DNA of 64,000 nt from Rhodohalobacter sp. 614A (GTDB lineage: Bacteria; Bacteroidota; Rhodothermia; Balneolales; Balneolaceae). How positions within the stretch are numbered: the first letter of the stretch is position 1; each line of letters starts with the position of its first letter. The stretch lies in assembly GCF_021462415.1 (NCBI RefSeq), contig NZ_JAKEDS010000002.1, positions 434,001-498,000 of the forward strand, in the 5' to 3' direction. A program made the position numbers and the translations under genes. Positions 18,670 to 29,057 of this stretch are shown piece after piece. Below the pieces are notes generated by a model that searched no databases, was not told the origin of the DNA, and was given only the letters and a program-made list of their open reading frames with translations.

Positions 18670-20247
18670 ATGAATCATCAAAATATGAAATCCAGGTTAG
18701 GATCAGCAATGCGTCCGGCATTAATGCTGATCGGTCTTCTCCTCCTTGCGGGGCTGTTGATTCATTTTTTTACAGATAATCAGTTAAGCTGGCCGGCTTA
18801 TATCTCGATGATGGTTTTCTATTCTCTGATATTTGGCCTCGGAGCCTATGCTGCACAATTACGCACAGCAAATGATAGCGACAGTTTTCTTCTGGCAGGC
18901 CGCCAACTCCCGCTTCTGCTCGCGGTTTTTACCATGAGTGCCACCTGGGTAGGAGGTGGTTATATTAATGGTACTGCAGAATACACGTACAGTTCCGGGT
19001 TGGTTTGGGTACAGGCTCCATGGGGGTATGCTATGAGCCTGATTATTGGCGGATTATTCTTTGCCAGAAAGATGCGCCGAAAGGGATACCGAACTCTCCT
19101 TGATCCACTTGAAGAAAAGTTTGGGAAACGAATTTCTGCACTTTTTTTCCTTCCGGCTCTTTCGGGAGAGGTGTTTTGGACAGCAGCTATTCTAACGGCA
19201 CTTGGTACTACTTTTGGAGCTATCGCCGGTTTGGATACATCTACAGCTATCATTTTATCGGCTCTCATCACCATTGCTTACACCGCATTGGGTGGACTCT
19301 GGGCCGTTGCTCTTACCGATTTTTTGCAGCTTATTCTTTTGCTTGTCGGACTTTCATTAACGGTTCCTTTTGCTTTGGATGCCGTTGGCGGATGGCCGGC
19401 AGCCTGGGAGCAATATCAAAATACATTTGGTGCAGCTGCCAGTTTTTTTCCATCAAGAGAAGCACTTGGAAATTATTACTGGAATTGGTGGGATTACGCA
19501 CTTTTACTCTGCTTTGGCGGTATTCCGTGGCAAGTCTACTTTCAACGTGTGCTGGCTTCGCGTGATGAAAATACTGCTGTTCGGCTTTCCGTCATTGCCG
19601 GTGTGGTATGTTTGATTGCTGCGGTACCTGCCGTTCTGATTGGAATTGCCGGTCAGACGGCTGATTGGAGTTTGCTGAATGCCCCGGCTCCGCCAGATGC
19701 CGCATCAACCCTTCCGTGGGTAATCCGATACCTGACACCGGGCTGGGTTGGAATTATCGGGCTGGGTGCTGTGACTGCGGCTGTGATGTCTTCAGCAGAT
19801 TCGTCTATTCTTTCCGCTTCATCAATGTCCGGGTGGAATGTCTATCGTCCATTATTCAAACCGAAGATCGACACCAAAAACCTGAGAAAGCTGGTCCAGC
19901 GGATGATCTGGATTATCGGAATTGCAGCCATGCTGATTGCATTGAATATTCAAAGTGTATATGAACTGTGGTTTCTTTGCAGCGATTTCGTTTATTGCCT
20001 GCTGTTTCCGGCGCTGGTTTGTGCACTCTTTGATCCCAAAGCAAATGGTGTAGGTGCTTTAGCCGGTTTTATCGTGGCCGCAATTCTTCGATTTGGCGGG
20101 GGAGATGCAACGCTTGGGATTCCGGTTCTTTTGCCGTATCCAATGATGGAAGATGGGGTTTCACTGTTTCCATTCAGAACATTGGCAATGACCTCCGGAT
20201 TAGTAACCATCATCATCGTTTCCAGAATTCGTTCTTTTTTCCGGTGA
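18670..20247 (+). CDS. Sodium:solute symporter resembling the high-affinity choline transporter (CHT/SLC5A7)
   Basis: About 525 residues with 12-13 membrane helices, sodium:solute symporter fold. Several blocks are close to the animal high-affinity choline transporter: A-T-W-V-G-G-G-Y-I-N-G-T-A-E near residue 90, G-G-I-P-W-Q-V-Y-F-Q-R-V-L, and the A-V-M-S-S-A-D-S-S-I-L-S-A-S-S-M segment. These are recalled similarities, not a search result. Start: a GTG at 18637 would add 11 residues; the ATG at 18670 is preferred, and another ATG lies at 18685. Head-to-head with pcs, so choline import for phosphatidylcholine is the likely job. Ends 3 bases from the convergent LytTR gene. Confidence 0.85.
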   Translation: MNHQNMKSRLGSAMRPALMLIGLLLLAGLLIHFFTDNQLSWPAYISMMVFYSLIFGLGAYAAQLRTANDSDSFLLAGRQLPLLLAVFTMSATWVGGGYINGTAEYTYSSGLVWVQAPWGYAMSLIIGGLFFARKMRRKGYRTLLDPLEEKFGKRISALFFLPALSGEVFWTAAILTALGTTFGAIAGLDTSTAIILSALITIAYTALGGLWAVALTDFLQLILLLVGLSLTVPFALDAVGGWPAAWEQYQNTFGAAASFFPSREALGNYYWNWWDYALLLCFGGIPWQVYFQRVLASRDENTAVRLSVIAGVVCLIAAVPAVLIGIAGQTADWSLLNAPAPPDAASTLPWVIRYLTPGWVGIIGLGAVTAAVMSSADSSILSASSMSGWNVYRPLFKPKIDTKNLRKLVQRMIWIIGIAAMLIALNIQSVYELWFLCSDFVYCLLFPALVCALFDPKANGVGALAGFIVAAILRFGGGDATLGIPVLLPYPMMEDGVSLFPFRTLAMTSGLVTIIIVSRIRSFFR

Positions 20248-20250
20248 GGA

Positions 20251-21003
20251 TTATTTCCCCTCAAGCACGGCAAGTGTACTCGATTTATATGTGCGGCTGA
20301 TCGGCAATTCAGAACCATTCACAGTTACAGAGGTCGTATTAAACGTATCAATATGATTTTGGTTGATAATGTAGGATCGGTGAATCCGGATAAACGTTTC
20401 CGGCAGATTTTCCTCAAAAGACGAAATCGTTTCGCGGGTAGTTAAGATTTGATCTTTTGTGTGAAGCTGAACATAATCACTAAGACTTTCAAGGTAAATG
20501 AGATCGTCCAATTTCACCTGGTGATTGGTTCGGTCTGCCCGAACCGCGATAAACTCCGTTTTCAGGGATTCTTTCTCTTCCATTAATTGCTGCACTTTGA
20601 ATTCATTATTCTTCACCCGCCTGAAGAGGAGGTAAAATGCCTTGATCAATACAATCAGATAAACCGAAAACCCAAGCGCGAATATATTTGTCATCATCGG
20701 GTCCAGTTCGTTGTAATTATAATTTGCGAGAATGATGAACGATATCAAAACCACAATCATCTCTAGGTAAAGAGAAACGATGACGGTGTACATAGTATAG
20801 ATGGAGAACCGAACGTACTTTCGTTCGAGTAAAAATTTTGGTACCAGGTAATAATTGAAAAAGTAAGAAGTGGCCATCGCAACCGGAAGAAGGAAGGTGA
20901 CGAAGTAAAAGCTTTGGGTGTAATTTTCATAGCTGTTTCCAAAGCTGACGACCAGTATGGAACCAGCTAATATCCAAAAAAGTATATGTTTACCTGCGTG
21001 CAT
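20251..21003 (-). CDS. Membrane-bound LytTR-type transcription regulator
   Basis: 250 residues: four hydrophobic helices in the first ~120 residues, a short coiled coil (KNNEFKVQQLMEEKESLKTE) and a LytTR DNA-binding domain at about 150-250, with L-I-Y-L-E-S-L-S-D-Y-V, the T-R-E-T-I-S-S-F-E segment and F-I-R-I-H-R-S-Y-I-I-N. There is no receiver domain, so a signal would be sensed directly through the membrane part. It is divergent from the MotA/ExbB-like gene across a region with large inverted repeats, a plausible target site. Confidence 0.88.
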   Translation of the reverse strand: MHAGKHILFWILAGSILVVSFGNSYENYTQSFYFVTFLLPVAMATSYFFNYYLVPKFLLERKYVRFSIYTMYTVIVSLYLEMIVVLISFIILANYNYNELDPMMTNIFALGFSVYLIVLIKAFYLLFRRVKNNEFKVQQLMEEKESLKTEFIAVRADRTNHQVKLDDLIYLESLSDYVQLHTKDQILTTRETISSFEENLPETFIRIHRSYIINQNHIDTFNTTSVTVNGSELPISRTYKSSTLAVLEGK

Positions 21004-21028
21004 CGTTTTTGACTAAAAATCCTGAATA

Positions 21029-21124
21029 GTTCACAGAAATCCATCTTTTATCGACGAACTACATCTTTAGCAGGGGTTTCTACCTTGCTGAAAAGTGCTT
21101 GCTAAAGATACATTTCTTGTGAAC
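21029..21124. other. Nested inverted repeats between the LytTR and MotA/ExbB-like genes
   Basis: Outer arms GTTCACAGAAAT (21029-21040) and ATTTCTTGTGAAC (21112-21124) pair with one bulge. Inner arms ATCTTTAGCA (21063-21072) and TGCTAAAGAT (21100-21109) pair perfectly over 10 bp. The innermost part (GCAGG ... CCTTGC) can fold further. Together they make an almost 100-base hairpin in the divergent intergenic space. It could be a regulator-binding region or a structured leader RNA. Confidence 0.5.
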
Positions 21125-21149
21125 ATTAAATTTAAAACAGGTGAAAATT

Positions 21150-21509
21150 ATGCTTGATCTATTTTATGAAGGCGGACCACTTTTTATGGGTATTTTAACG
21201 ATTATTTTGATCGCTTTAATTGCAACAGCAGTTTATTCATTCATTGGAACCAAAAAAGGAAGTTCCGGAGCGAAATCAATTTCGTTAGTAAAAGAGATTG
21301 GAATTTTTGGATTGGTCGTCGGTATTCTCGGTCAATTGATAGGTCTTGTTCAAGCCTTTGATGCCATTGAGCGTGCCGTAGATGTCTCCCCGGCTTTATT
21401 GGCCCACGGACTGAAAATTTCCATGATTACAACCCTTTACGGGATGATCATCTTTTTGATTGCCTGGCTTCTTTACATTGGTTTAAAAGTAAAAATAGAT
21501 AGAGAGTAA
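21150..21509 (+). CDS. Short MotA/TolQ/ExbB-like membrane protein
   Basis: 119 residues from the ATG chosen, with three hydrophobic helices (about 9-28, 47-67 and 88-110). The glycine-rich I-F-G-L-V-V-G-I-L-G-Q-L-I-G-L and the A-H-G-L-K-I-S-M-I-T-T-L-Y-G segment resemble the conserved core of MotA/TolQ/ExbB proton channels, but the cytoplasmic domain is missing. A GTG at 21141 is also in frame, yet AGGTG sits at the right distance to serve the ATG at 21150. No ExbD or TolR partner is adjacent. Divergent from the LytTR regulator. Confidence 0.75.
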   Translation: MLDLFYEGGPLFMGILTIILIALIATAVYSFIGTKKGSSGAKSISLVKEIGIFGLVVGILGQLIGLVQAFDAIERAVDVSPALLAHGLKISMITTLYGMIIFLIAWLLYIGLKVKIDRE

Positions 21510-21632
21510 AAACAGTAACTTATTTTCAACTTTTCTATCCAGTCAATCTTTGACCAGCTAAATGATATTAAGATCAAGAGACGGTATTTGGATCTCATAT
21601 CTACTCATCAATCACACTGTTTATAAAAAACT

Positions 21633-22949
21633 ATGGAAAAAATCCTGGCAGTTTTAGCACTTGTTTTATGTTGTATTCCGTCCCTATTGGAAGCTCAGCC
21701 TTGGGTTCAGGAATTAGATTCTGTATTACTTACCCTTACCGAGCAGGAGATGTTCAACGGGCAGGTATTGCTCGTCGAGAAAGACGAGATTGTATTCTAT
21801 AACGGGTATGGTTCGTATGACAACAAGCCGATTGATACAACAAGTTTATTACCCATTGCATCGGTCTCAAAATCGATTACGGCTTTCGGCATCATGATTC
21901 TCAAAGAACAGGGAAAACTTAGCTATGATGACAAGATAACCGAGTACCTGCCGGGAATGCCTTATCCAGACATTACAATCCGACAGTTGTTGAATCAAAC
22001 CAGCGGCATTCCAAATTTCTTATCAGTAGCGATTGAATATGGTGATACGACGCGGGTGATGAATCGGGTGATGAATAAGGATAGGATTTTCGAACTAATT
22101 AAAGATGTAAGTCCCACTGCAGGTAAAGCCGGCGAAAAGTTTTTTTATAACAATTCGAATTACCTGTTATGCAGAAGTATTATTGAAAGCGTTTCGGGAA
22201 TGTCCTATTCAGATTTCATGGCGCAAAACCTCTGGGAGCCCCTGGATATGAATCAAACTGAATCCGATACCAATGATTACCCGGAAGATATTCAGATCAA
22301 TACCAACAACTTTTATAATCCGGAAAGTGAAATTAATAGTACAGCAAGGGATCTTTTCCGGTTTTCACAGGCTTTAACCAACGATATCCTGGTCAGTCAG
22401 GAATCTGTTGAAGAAGCATTTTCCCAAACACGGTTGAATGATGGAACAATTAGCAATTATGGGTTGGGTTGGTACATCCGGGAAACACCTGACAATAAAT
22501 CCGTAGGACACTGGGGTGGTGGAGAATTAATTAAGTCATATTTGGAAATATATCTAACCGAAGAAAAAAAGCTGGTTATTCTCTCCGTCAACTCCACCGG
22601 CTACATCGATAAAACCTACCGGGTGATTAGAAATATCTGGGAGAATAAACCTTACGAAATTCCGACTCAGCTTAGCGAATATGATATAGATCCCAAATTA
22701 TTCCAGCAATACACAGGCCGTTATTTAACTCCTAATTTAGGTCTGCTTCATATCAGTACTGAAAACGGAAAGTTATACCTGAGGCCGGACCCTGTGCCGG
22801 GCAAGGAAGAATTGGTTCCCTCTTCAGACTCCACATTTTATTTTAGAAACCAGGATTTAGAGTGGCAGTTCTACCATAGCGGGAAGGGAGATGTTATCGG
22901 GTTTGGATTTAAGGATGACAGGAAAAACATGGGACCTAAACAGGATTAG
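21633..22949 (+). CDS. Serine hydrolase of the class C beta-lactamase family
   Basis: 438 residues: signal peptide at about 1-21 (ending LLEAQ), then a beta-lactamase/penicillin-binding-like domain with the S-x-x-K nucleophile motif S-V-S-K at about 78-81, a Y-x-N-like motif in FFYNNSNY at about 168-175, and the H-W-G-G-G segment equivalent to the KTG box. A C-terminal ~90-residue domain (Q-Q-Y-T-G-R-Y onward) is of the kind often found in esterases of this family. Members include esterases, D-aminopeptidases and PBP4*-like enzymes; substrate unknown. Ends 5 bases before the next gene, probably one operon. Confidence 0.88.
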   Translation: MEKILAVLALVLCCIPSLLEAQPWVQELDSVLLTLTEQEMFNGQVLLVEKDEIVFYNGYGSYDNKPIDTTSLLPIASVSKSITAFGIMILKEQGKLSYDDKITEYLPGMPYPDITIRQLLNQTSGIPNFLSVAIEYGDTTRVMNRVMNKDRIFELIKDVSPTAGKAGEKFFYNNSNYLLCRSIIESVSGMSYSDFMAQNLWEPLDMNQTESDTNDYPEDIQINTNNFYNPESEINSTARDLFRFSQALTNDILVSQESVEEAFSQTRLNDGTISNYGLGWYIRETPDNKSVGHWGGGELIKSYLEIYLTEEKKLVILSVNSTGYIDKTYRVIRNIWENKPYEIPTQLSEYDIDPKLFQQYTGRYLTPNLGLLHISTENGKLYLRPDPVPGKEELVPSSDSTFYFRNQDLEWQFYHSGKGDVIGFGFKDDRKNMGPKQD

Positions 22950-22954
22950 TCATT

Positions 22955-24427
22955 ATGCGATTATTTGAAATTTGTATCCTCGTTACTCTTTTTATAACGG
23001 CATGCGGCCATTTCATTAAACCTGAAAAACGGCCGAAAAGCTTGATTTATTTGCCTTTTTTTGTGCTGCTCCTGATTCTCTTGCACCTGCTGATTGAAGG
23101 GTTCAGATGGCAAATAGTGCCGGCTTATTTCCTAACATTGCTGTTTTTAATTCAGTCAGTTCGACTCATCAAACGAAAGCAAAACTTGTTCGTTTATAAC
23201 GACCGAAAATGGCTTCGGATATTGGGTGGAGTTTGTTCAATTCTTCTTTTGATCGTTTCCGGTGTGTTGGTTTCGATACTCCCCGTTTTTGATTTGCCTG
23301 AAGCCACAGGTCCATATACAGTTGGAACGACAACATTTATGCTTGAAGATTCCGATAGGGAAGAGGTCATCACCGGAAATCCCAATGACAATCGAAAGCT
23401 GATGGTACGTGCCTGGTATCCCTCTGATGATCTGTCTTCAAATGTGAAAGAGATGGAATATATGCATCCGTATGAAGCGGAGTATTTTGCAAAGAAATAT
23501 GGATTGCCGGCATTCACGTTGAATCATTTGAGACATGTTGATACAAATGTTTACGAGGATCTGATTGTTTCCGGTCAGGAATCAACATTTCCTGTTCTTC
23601 TTTTCTCTCACGGATACAAGGTTCCGCCGGCCACATATGCATCCTTTTTGAGTGAAATCGCCAGTCACGGCTACATCATTTTTGCAGTCAATTATCCCTA
23701 TCAATCGGTCGCAACGGTTTTCCCCGATGGCAATAAGGTTTCTTTTGATTACCGGTACGAATCCAGAAACTTCGAGAATGTCTGGGAACAGATTGTTGAA
23801 CTCGAAGAGAATTTTTGGGCCGCTGAGAGCGATTCTGCAAAACGGTATATTATTCGCGAAATTTCCAATCTCTATCCCAATGCAGAAATGATGCGGCAAT
23901 GGGCAGTCGACCTCTCTTTTGTGATTGATGAATTGGAAGAGATCAATTCCCAAACCAATAATCGATTTTTTGGCAAACTGAACCTTGACAAGATCGGGGC
24001 GTTTGGCCACTCGGCAGGAGGGGGCACAGCCGGACAACTGATGCTTACTGATTCAAGAGTAAAAGCCGGGATAAATTGGGACGGTGCCCAATGGGCTGAT
24101 ATGATCGACTCAACGCTTACGAAACCATTCTTGAGAATTGAAGCGGTTTACGAACCTACAAAATTTGCCCCGAATGACTTGGTCTTCCACAATGTAAACG
24201 AAGAAGTTCATTACAATGTAAAAGTTGATGGTTTTGGCCATAGCAACTTCAGCGATATTCCTTTGTTGATACCGGTTCAGGCCGTCAACCAGGCGGGAGA
24301 TATGGATCCCATTCGGGCGATTGAATTGATCAACGAATACTCGATCACTTTTTTTGATAAATATCTTCGTGATGATCAGGGAATTGAAGTAACCGATTTG
24401 AATCAAAAATATCCTGAAGTGGAGTAG
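22955..24427 (+). CDS. Alpha/beta hydrolase of the PAF-acetylhydrolase type with N-terminal membrane helices
   Basis: 490 residues. Three to four hydrophobic helices fill the first ~110 residues; the rest is an alpha/beta hydrolase resembling platelet-activating-factor acetylhydrolase isoform II and the dienelactone-hydrolase/PET-hydrolase group. Visible: L-F-S-H-G-Y oxyanion region near 210, the nucleophile elbow G-H-S-A-G-G near 350, and a late H in GFGHSNF as the likely catalytic histidine. It probably acts on esters or lipids at the outer face of the inner membrane. Five bases after the serine hydrolase gene. Confidence 0.83.
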   Translation: MRLFEICILVTLFITACGHFIKPEKRPKSLIYLPFFVLLLILLHLLIEGFRWQIVPAYFLTLLFLIQSVRLIKRKQNLFVYNDRKWLRILGGVCSILLLIVSGVLVSILPVFDLPEATGPYTVGTTTFMLEDSDREEVITGNPNDNRKLMVRAWYPSDDLSSNVKEMEYMHPYEAEYFAKKYGLPAFTLNHLRHVDTNVYEDLIVSGQESTFPVLLFSHGYKVPPATYASFLSEIASHGYIIFAVNYPYQSVATVFPDGNKVSFDYRYESRNFENVWEQIVELEENFWAAESDSAKRYIIREISNLYPNAEMMRQWAVDLSFVIDELEEINSQTNNRFFGKLNLDKIGAFGHSAGGGTAGQLMLTDSRVKAGINWDGAQWADMIDSTLTKPFLRIEAVYEPTKFAPNDLVFHNVNEEVHYNVKVDGFGHSNFSDIPLLIPVQAVNQAGDMDPIRAIELINEYSITFFDKYLRDDQGIEVTDLNQKYPEVE

Positions 24428-24477
24428 ATTCAAAGACTCGTAAAGTTTCAAAAGATTTAGCGGATCAAAAATCGTAT

Positions 24478-24615
24478 TTAAACCTCTTCTCTTACCCTAA
24501 TCCGATGATCTGTATTGCTCTCCAAAAATTCATCAGGAATAGGATAGCCTGCTCTTTTTTTAATGGAATTCGGAACCCGTAGATTGCTGTAATAATCAAG
24601 CCAAATAATGCTCAT
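24478..24615 (-). CDS. Possible small ORF upstream of katG
   Basis: ATG-started frame of 45 residues on the minus strand (begins MSIIWLDYYSN, ends RIRVREEV). The composition looks protein-like, but it has no recognised motif, no Shine-Dalgarno and no operon context. It may be a gene remnant. It fills most of the 280-base gap between the hydrolase and katG; nothing else is seen in that gap. Confidence 0.25.
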   Translation of the reverse strand: MSIIWLDYYSNLRVPNSIKKRAGYPIPDEFLESNTDHRIRVREEV

Positions 24616-24691
24616 AGTAAATATCAATTGGTTAGGAGCAGGTGTTTATTCATATAATGTGAGCGAAACAGGATTGGACTATTAAACATAA

Positions 24692-26950
<2,259 letters not shown>

Positions 26951-26977
26951 TTGGCTTAGAACATAGCTAAACAATCG

Positions 26978-27009
26978 AAAAGGCAGCCTGGTTACGGGCT
27001 GCCTTTTTT
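26978..27009 (+). terminator. Intrinsic terminator after katG
   Basis: GGCAGCC and GGCTGCC form a 7 bp GC-rich stem, extended by A/T pairs, around a short loop, followed by six T, 28 bases after the katG stop. Confidence 0.9.
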
Positions 27010-27103
27010 CTGTATTATTATTCAGTAAAGATTTACAGGAAAATTGATGATAAATTTCTCTCTTTTGAGAGGAGACTTTAGTTCAGTCCCTAGCCTGATC
27101 TGA

Positions 27104-27430
27104 TTATTCCGAAAACATTTCCTGCAAAACACTCAGCGTTTTATTTTGGGCAGATGAAGGAATGGTCCCCAGTTTTTTAATCAATCGCTGCTTGTCCACC
27201 GTTCGAATTTGATCCAACACAATTTGGCCTTTCTTTTTCTGAAAGGTAACCGTGACTCTTGAGGGATGATTTCTGATGGTTGATGTCATCGGGGCGATGA
27301 TGACGGTTCGGATATGCCGATTCATTTCATTGGGAGAGATCACCAAACAGGGACGGGTTTTCTTGATTTCTGAACCTTTCGTAGGATCGAGAGATATTAA
27401 CCAGACATCAAACCGTTCTACCATGTCCAC
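27104..27430 (-). CDS. mazF: MazF/PemK-family toxin endoribonuclease
   Basis: 108-residue toxin of a type II toxin-antitoxin pair; members cut mRNA at short specific sequences. Family pattern visible: R-F-D-V-W-L-I-S-L-D-P-T-x-G-S-E-I-x-K-x-R-P-C-L-V-I-S, the I-I-A-P-M-T-S-T segment, and the C-terminal G-Q-I-V-L-D-Q-I-R-T-V-D. Its start overlaps the antitoxin gene by 13 bases, the usual antitoxin-first order with translational coupling. An ATG two codons later (27424) is also possible. It lies at the edge of an accessory islet. Confidence 0.93.
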   Translation of the reverse strand: MDMVERFDVWLISLDPTKGSEIKKTRPCLVISPNEMNRHIRTVIIAPMTSTIRNHPSRVTVTFQKKKGQIVLDQIRTVDKQRLIKKLGTIPSSAQNKTLSVLQEMFSE

Positions 27431-27684
27431 TCGGTTTCATCCCATTCGCTGGATTGTTCCGTTTCTTCCTTGTCCAATAGCTCATCATCTTTTTCCTGAG
27501 CCATTTTTTCAAAGGCATCATTCCAACCATAGCGGGTTTGATCCGGTGAGCGCAAAATGATCTGATTGCCTTCAAGGATCATTTCGATTTCTTCAGAAAG
27601 CCCGGCCTCTTCAATGATCGGTTTGGGAATTCGAACGCCTTGGGAATTTCCGATGCGTATGAGTTTTGTTTTCATGGTATTCAA
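27418..27684 (-). CDS. mazE: MazE-type (AbrB/SpoVT fold) antitoxin
   Basis: 88-residue antitoxin with an N-terminal swapped-hairpin DNA-binding domain (LIRIGNSQGVRIPKPIIEEAG) and an acidic disordered C-terminal tail (rich in E, D and W) that would wrap the MazF dimer. It would also repress its own operon; a perfect 10 bp palindrome lies 11 bases upstream of the start. It overlaps the toxin gene by 13 bases. Confidence 0.93.
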   Translation of the reverse strand: MNTMKTKLIRIGNSQGVRIPKPIIEEAGLSEEIEMILEGNQIILRSPDQTRYGWNDAFEKMAQEKDDELLDKEETEQSSEWDETEWTW

Positions 27685-27695
27685 TTTTGATATAA

Positions 27696-27705
27696 TGTAA
27701 TTACA
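27696..27705. promoter_or_regulatory. Palindrome in the mazEF promoter region, probable operator
   Basis: TGTAATTACA is a perfect 10 bp palindrome, flanked by TATAA-like sequence, directly upstream of the antitoxin ATG. MazE-MazF complexes autoregulate at such sites; the role here is inferred from position. Confidence 0.5.
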
Positions 27706-27842
27706 ATATAAGTACTTTAAAAGGTATCCGAAACCAACGGTTTCAAGTAATTTTGGTAAAATGATGGGACGAGGTTTAAGCCATTCTTAGTTAAACTCAG
27801 AATCTCCAATTGATTTCAAGATTCAAAAAAAAGTCAATGAAT

Positions 27843-28280
27843 CTATTTTTCTTTTCGAGTGATTTCAATCCCTTCAATATCAAAAATCCTCTCAGGTAAA
27901 TTATCTCCCATAAAAAAATTGGGTCCAGAGAAATCTGCATAAATGCGGCCGCCACAGGTCTTGTGTATTAAACCCGTTCTGACTGGGGTACCTGTTCTAG
28001 GTCGTTCAGGATCTGGTTCTACATGTGGAATAACATCGAAATTATGGCTGCCGCAGCTTAGGCAATGTGCGGGAGATTTTCGTTTCCTAAATAGTTCATT
28101 TCTCTGTTCGTCTGATAGAATTTCTACAGGAACAATAGAATTACAGCCATAGCAGATACCTGTACTACGGCTTAAAGGAATTAATTTTCCATTGATCTTA
28201 TAGTTGAAACCTCCCCAAGAGGAGAAAGTAGACCCACTTAAGTCGCATTTTGTACAAGTATATTTGATAGGAATTGGCAC
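27843..28280 (-). CDS. Zinc-ribbon protein of unknown function
   Basis: 145 residues carrying three CxxC pairs (C-T-K-C near residue 9, C-Y-G-C near 43, C-L-S-C near 73) and a fourth Cys in HKTCGGRIY near 107, so one or two zinc-ribbon-like folds are likely. No enzyme motif. It lies 10 bases downstream of the cyclase-like gene on the same strand and could be cotranscribed with it. Visibly AT-rich, like the rest of this islet. Confidence 0.65.
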   Translation of the reverse strand: MPIPIKYTCTKCDLSGSTFSSWGGFNYKINGKLIPLSRSTGICYGCNSIVPVEILSDEQRNELFRKRKSPAHCLSCGSHNFDVIPHVEPDPERPRTGTPVRTGLIHKTCGGRIYADFSGPNFFMGDNLPERIFDIEGIEITRKEK

Positions 28281-28290
28281 AGGTTCATTA

Positions 28291-29025
28291 TTAGTTATTT
28301 AAGATAAATGTTCTTAAAAAATCCGTGGTGTTTTTGAGTTTTCTCTTTGCTGAGCGGCTACTTGTAGATTTTTTATAGTTATTAAAATTTGTTTCAATAC
28401 TACTACAATAATTTTCATAAGAATCATTGTTCAATGAACCCGCTATAAGACGAAGTGCATATTCTAGCTTCTTTTGATTATTTCTGTATGGCACCTCGTA
28501 TTCAATGCAAAATCTTGATAGATAATCCTCGATCTCTATGTCGTTTCTTTTTAAATAAGATATTATACTCTCGTTAATGACAGTACCTGCCCAATCCAAT
28601 GATTCAGCATTAGAATATGCTTCGATTAGTCCCTTCCCAAAAACTGAATTTACAGTTAATGAGTGCATTGATTCATTGAGACAATATAATTCACCGTGTA
28701 CCAAACTCCCTCTTACAGGGAAAAAGAATAGATTAGTTCTGGCATTAAAAGTAAATGAAATTTTCAGTATCTCTTCTAGCGCAGTTACCGAATCATCATT
28801 ACTCCAGAAAATAATCGTATCTGAAAAGTTTAAACAATTTATATCTGTTCCCGATGTATCTGGAATAAAACCACCTTTTGTTTCAGTAAGCTTCCCGGAT
28901 GCCATTGCATTCCCAATCTCTCTAAGATTGTTTCCAATAATAAATTTTTGTTTATCCATACTATTATTTAGAATGAAATCTTTAAATCCTAAATAATCAA
29001 AATAGGCAACGAATTTTTTTTCCAC
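28291..29025 (-). CDS. Protein with the layout of class III nucleotidyl cyclases
   Basis: 244 residues, GTG start at 29025. The motifs follow the order of class III adenylyl/guanylyl cyclases: F-D-Y-L-G-F with Asp10 at the first metal position, N-F-S-D-T-I-I-F with Asp69 at the second, R105-G-S-L-V-H-G111 like the R-x-G-x-x-x-G block, then F-G-K-G-L-I-E-A-Y-S-N-A-E and A-G-T-V-I-N-E-S. It has no receptor, HAMP or receiver domain. Proteins of this compact kind occur in mobile and defence-rich regions. Whether it is an active cyclase is unknown. It lies 10 bases upstream of the zinc-ribbon gene. Confidence 0.6.
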   Translation of the reverse strand: MEKKFVAYFDYLGFKDFILNNSMDKQKFIIGNNLREIGNAMASGKLTETKGGFIPDTSGTDINCLNFSDTIIFWSNDDSVTALEEILKISFTFNARTNLFFFPVRGSLVHGELYCLNESMHSLTVNSVFGKGLIEAYSNAESLDWAGTVINESIISYLKRNDIEIEDYLSRFCIEYEVPYRNNQKKLEYALRLIAGSLNNDSYENYCSSIETNFNNYKKSTSSRSAKRKLKNTTDFLRTFILNN

Positions 29026-29057
29026 TATTGAAATTTTCCGGTTATTGTCACGAATTA

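Noticed and set aside
27276-27560. Plus-strand frame across the mazE-mazF junction
   Set aside because: Opposite two overlapping genes whose motifs are clear; no independent support.
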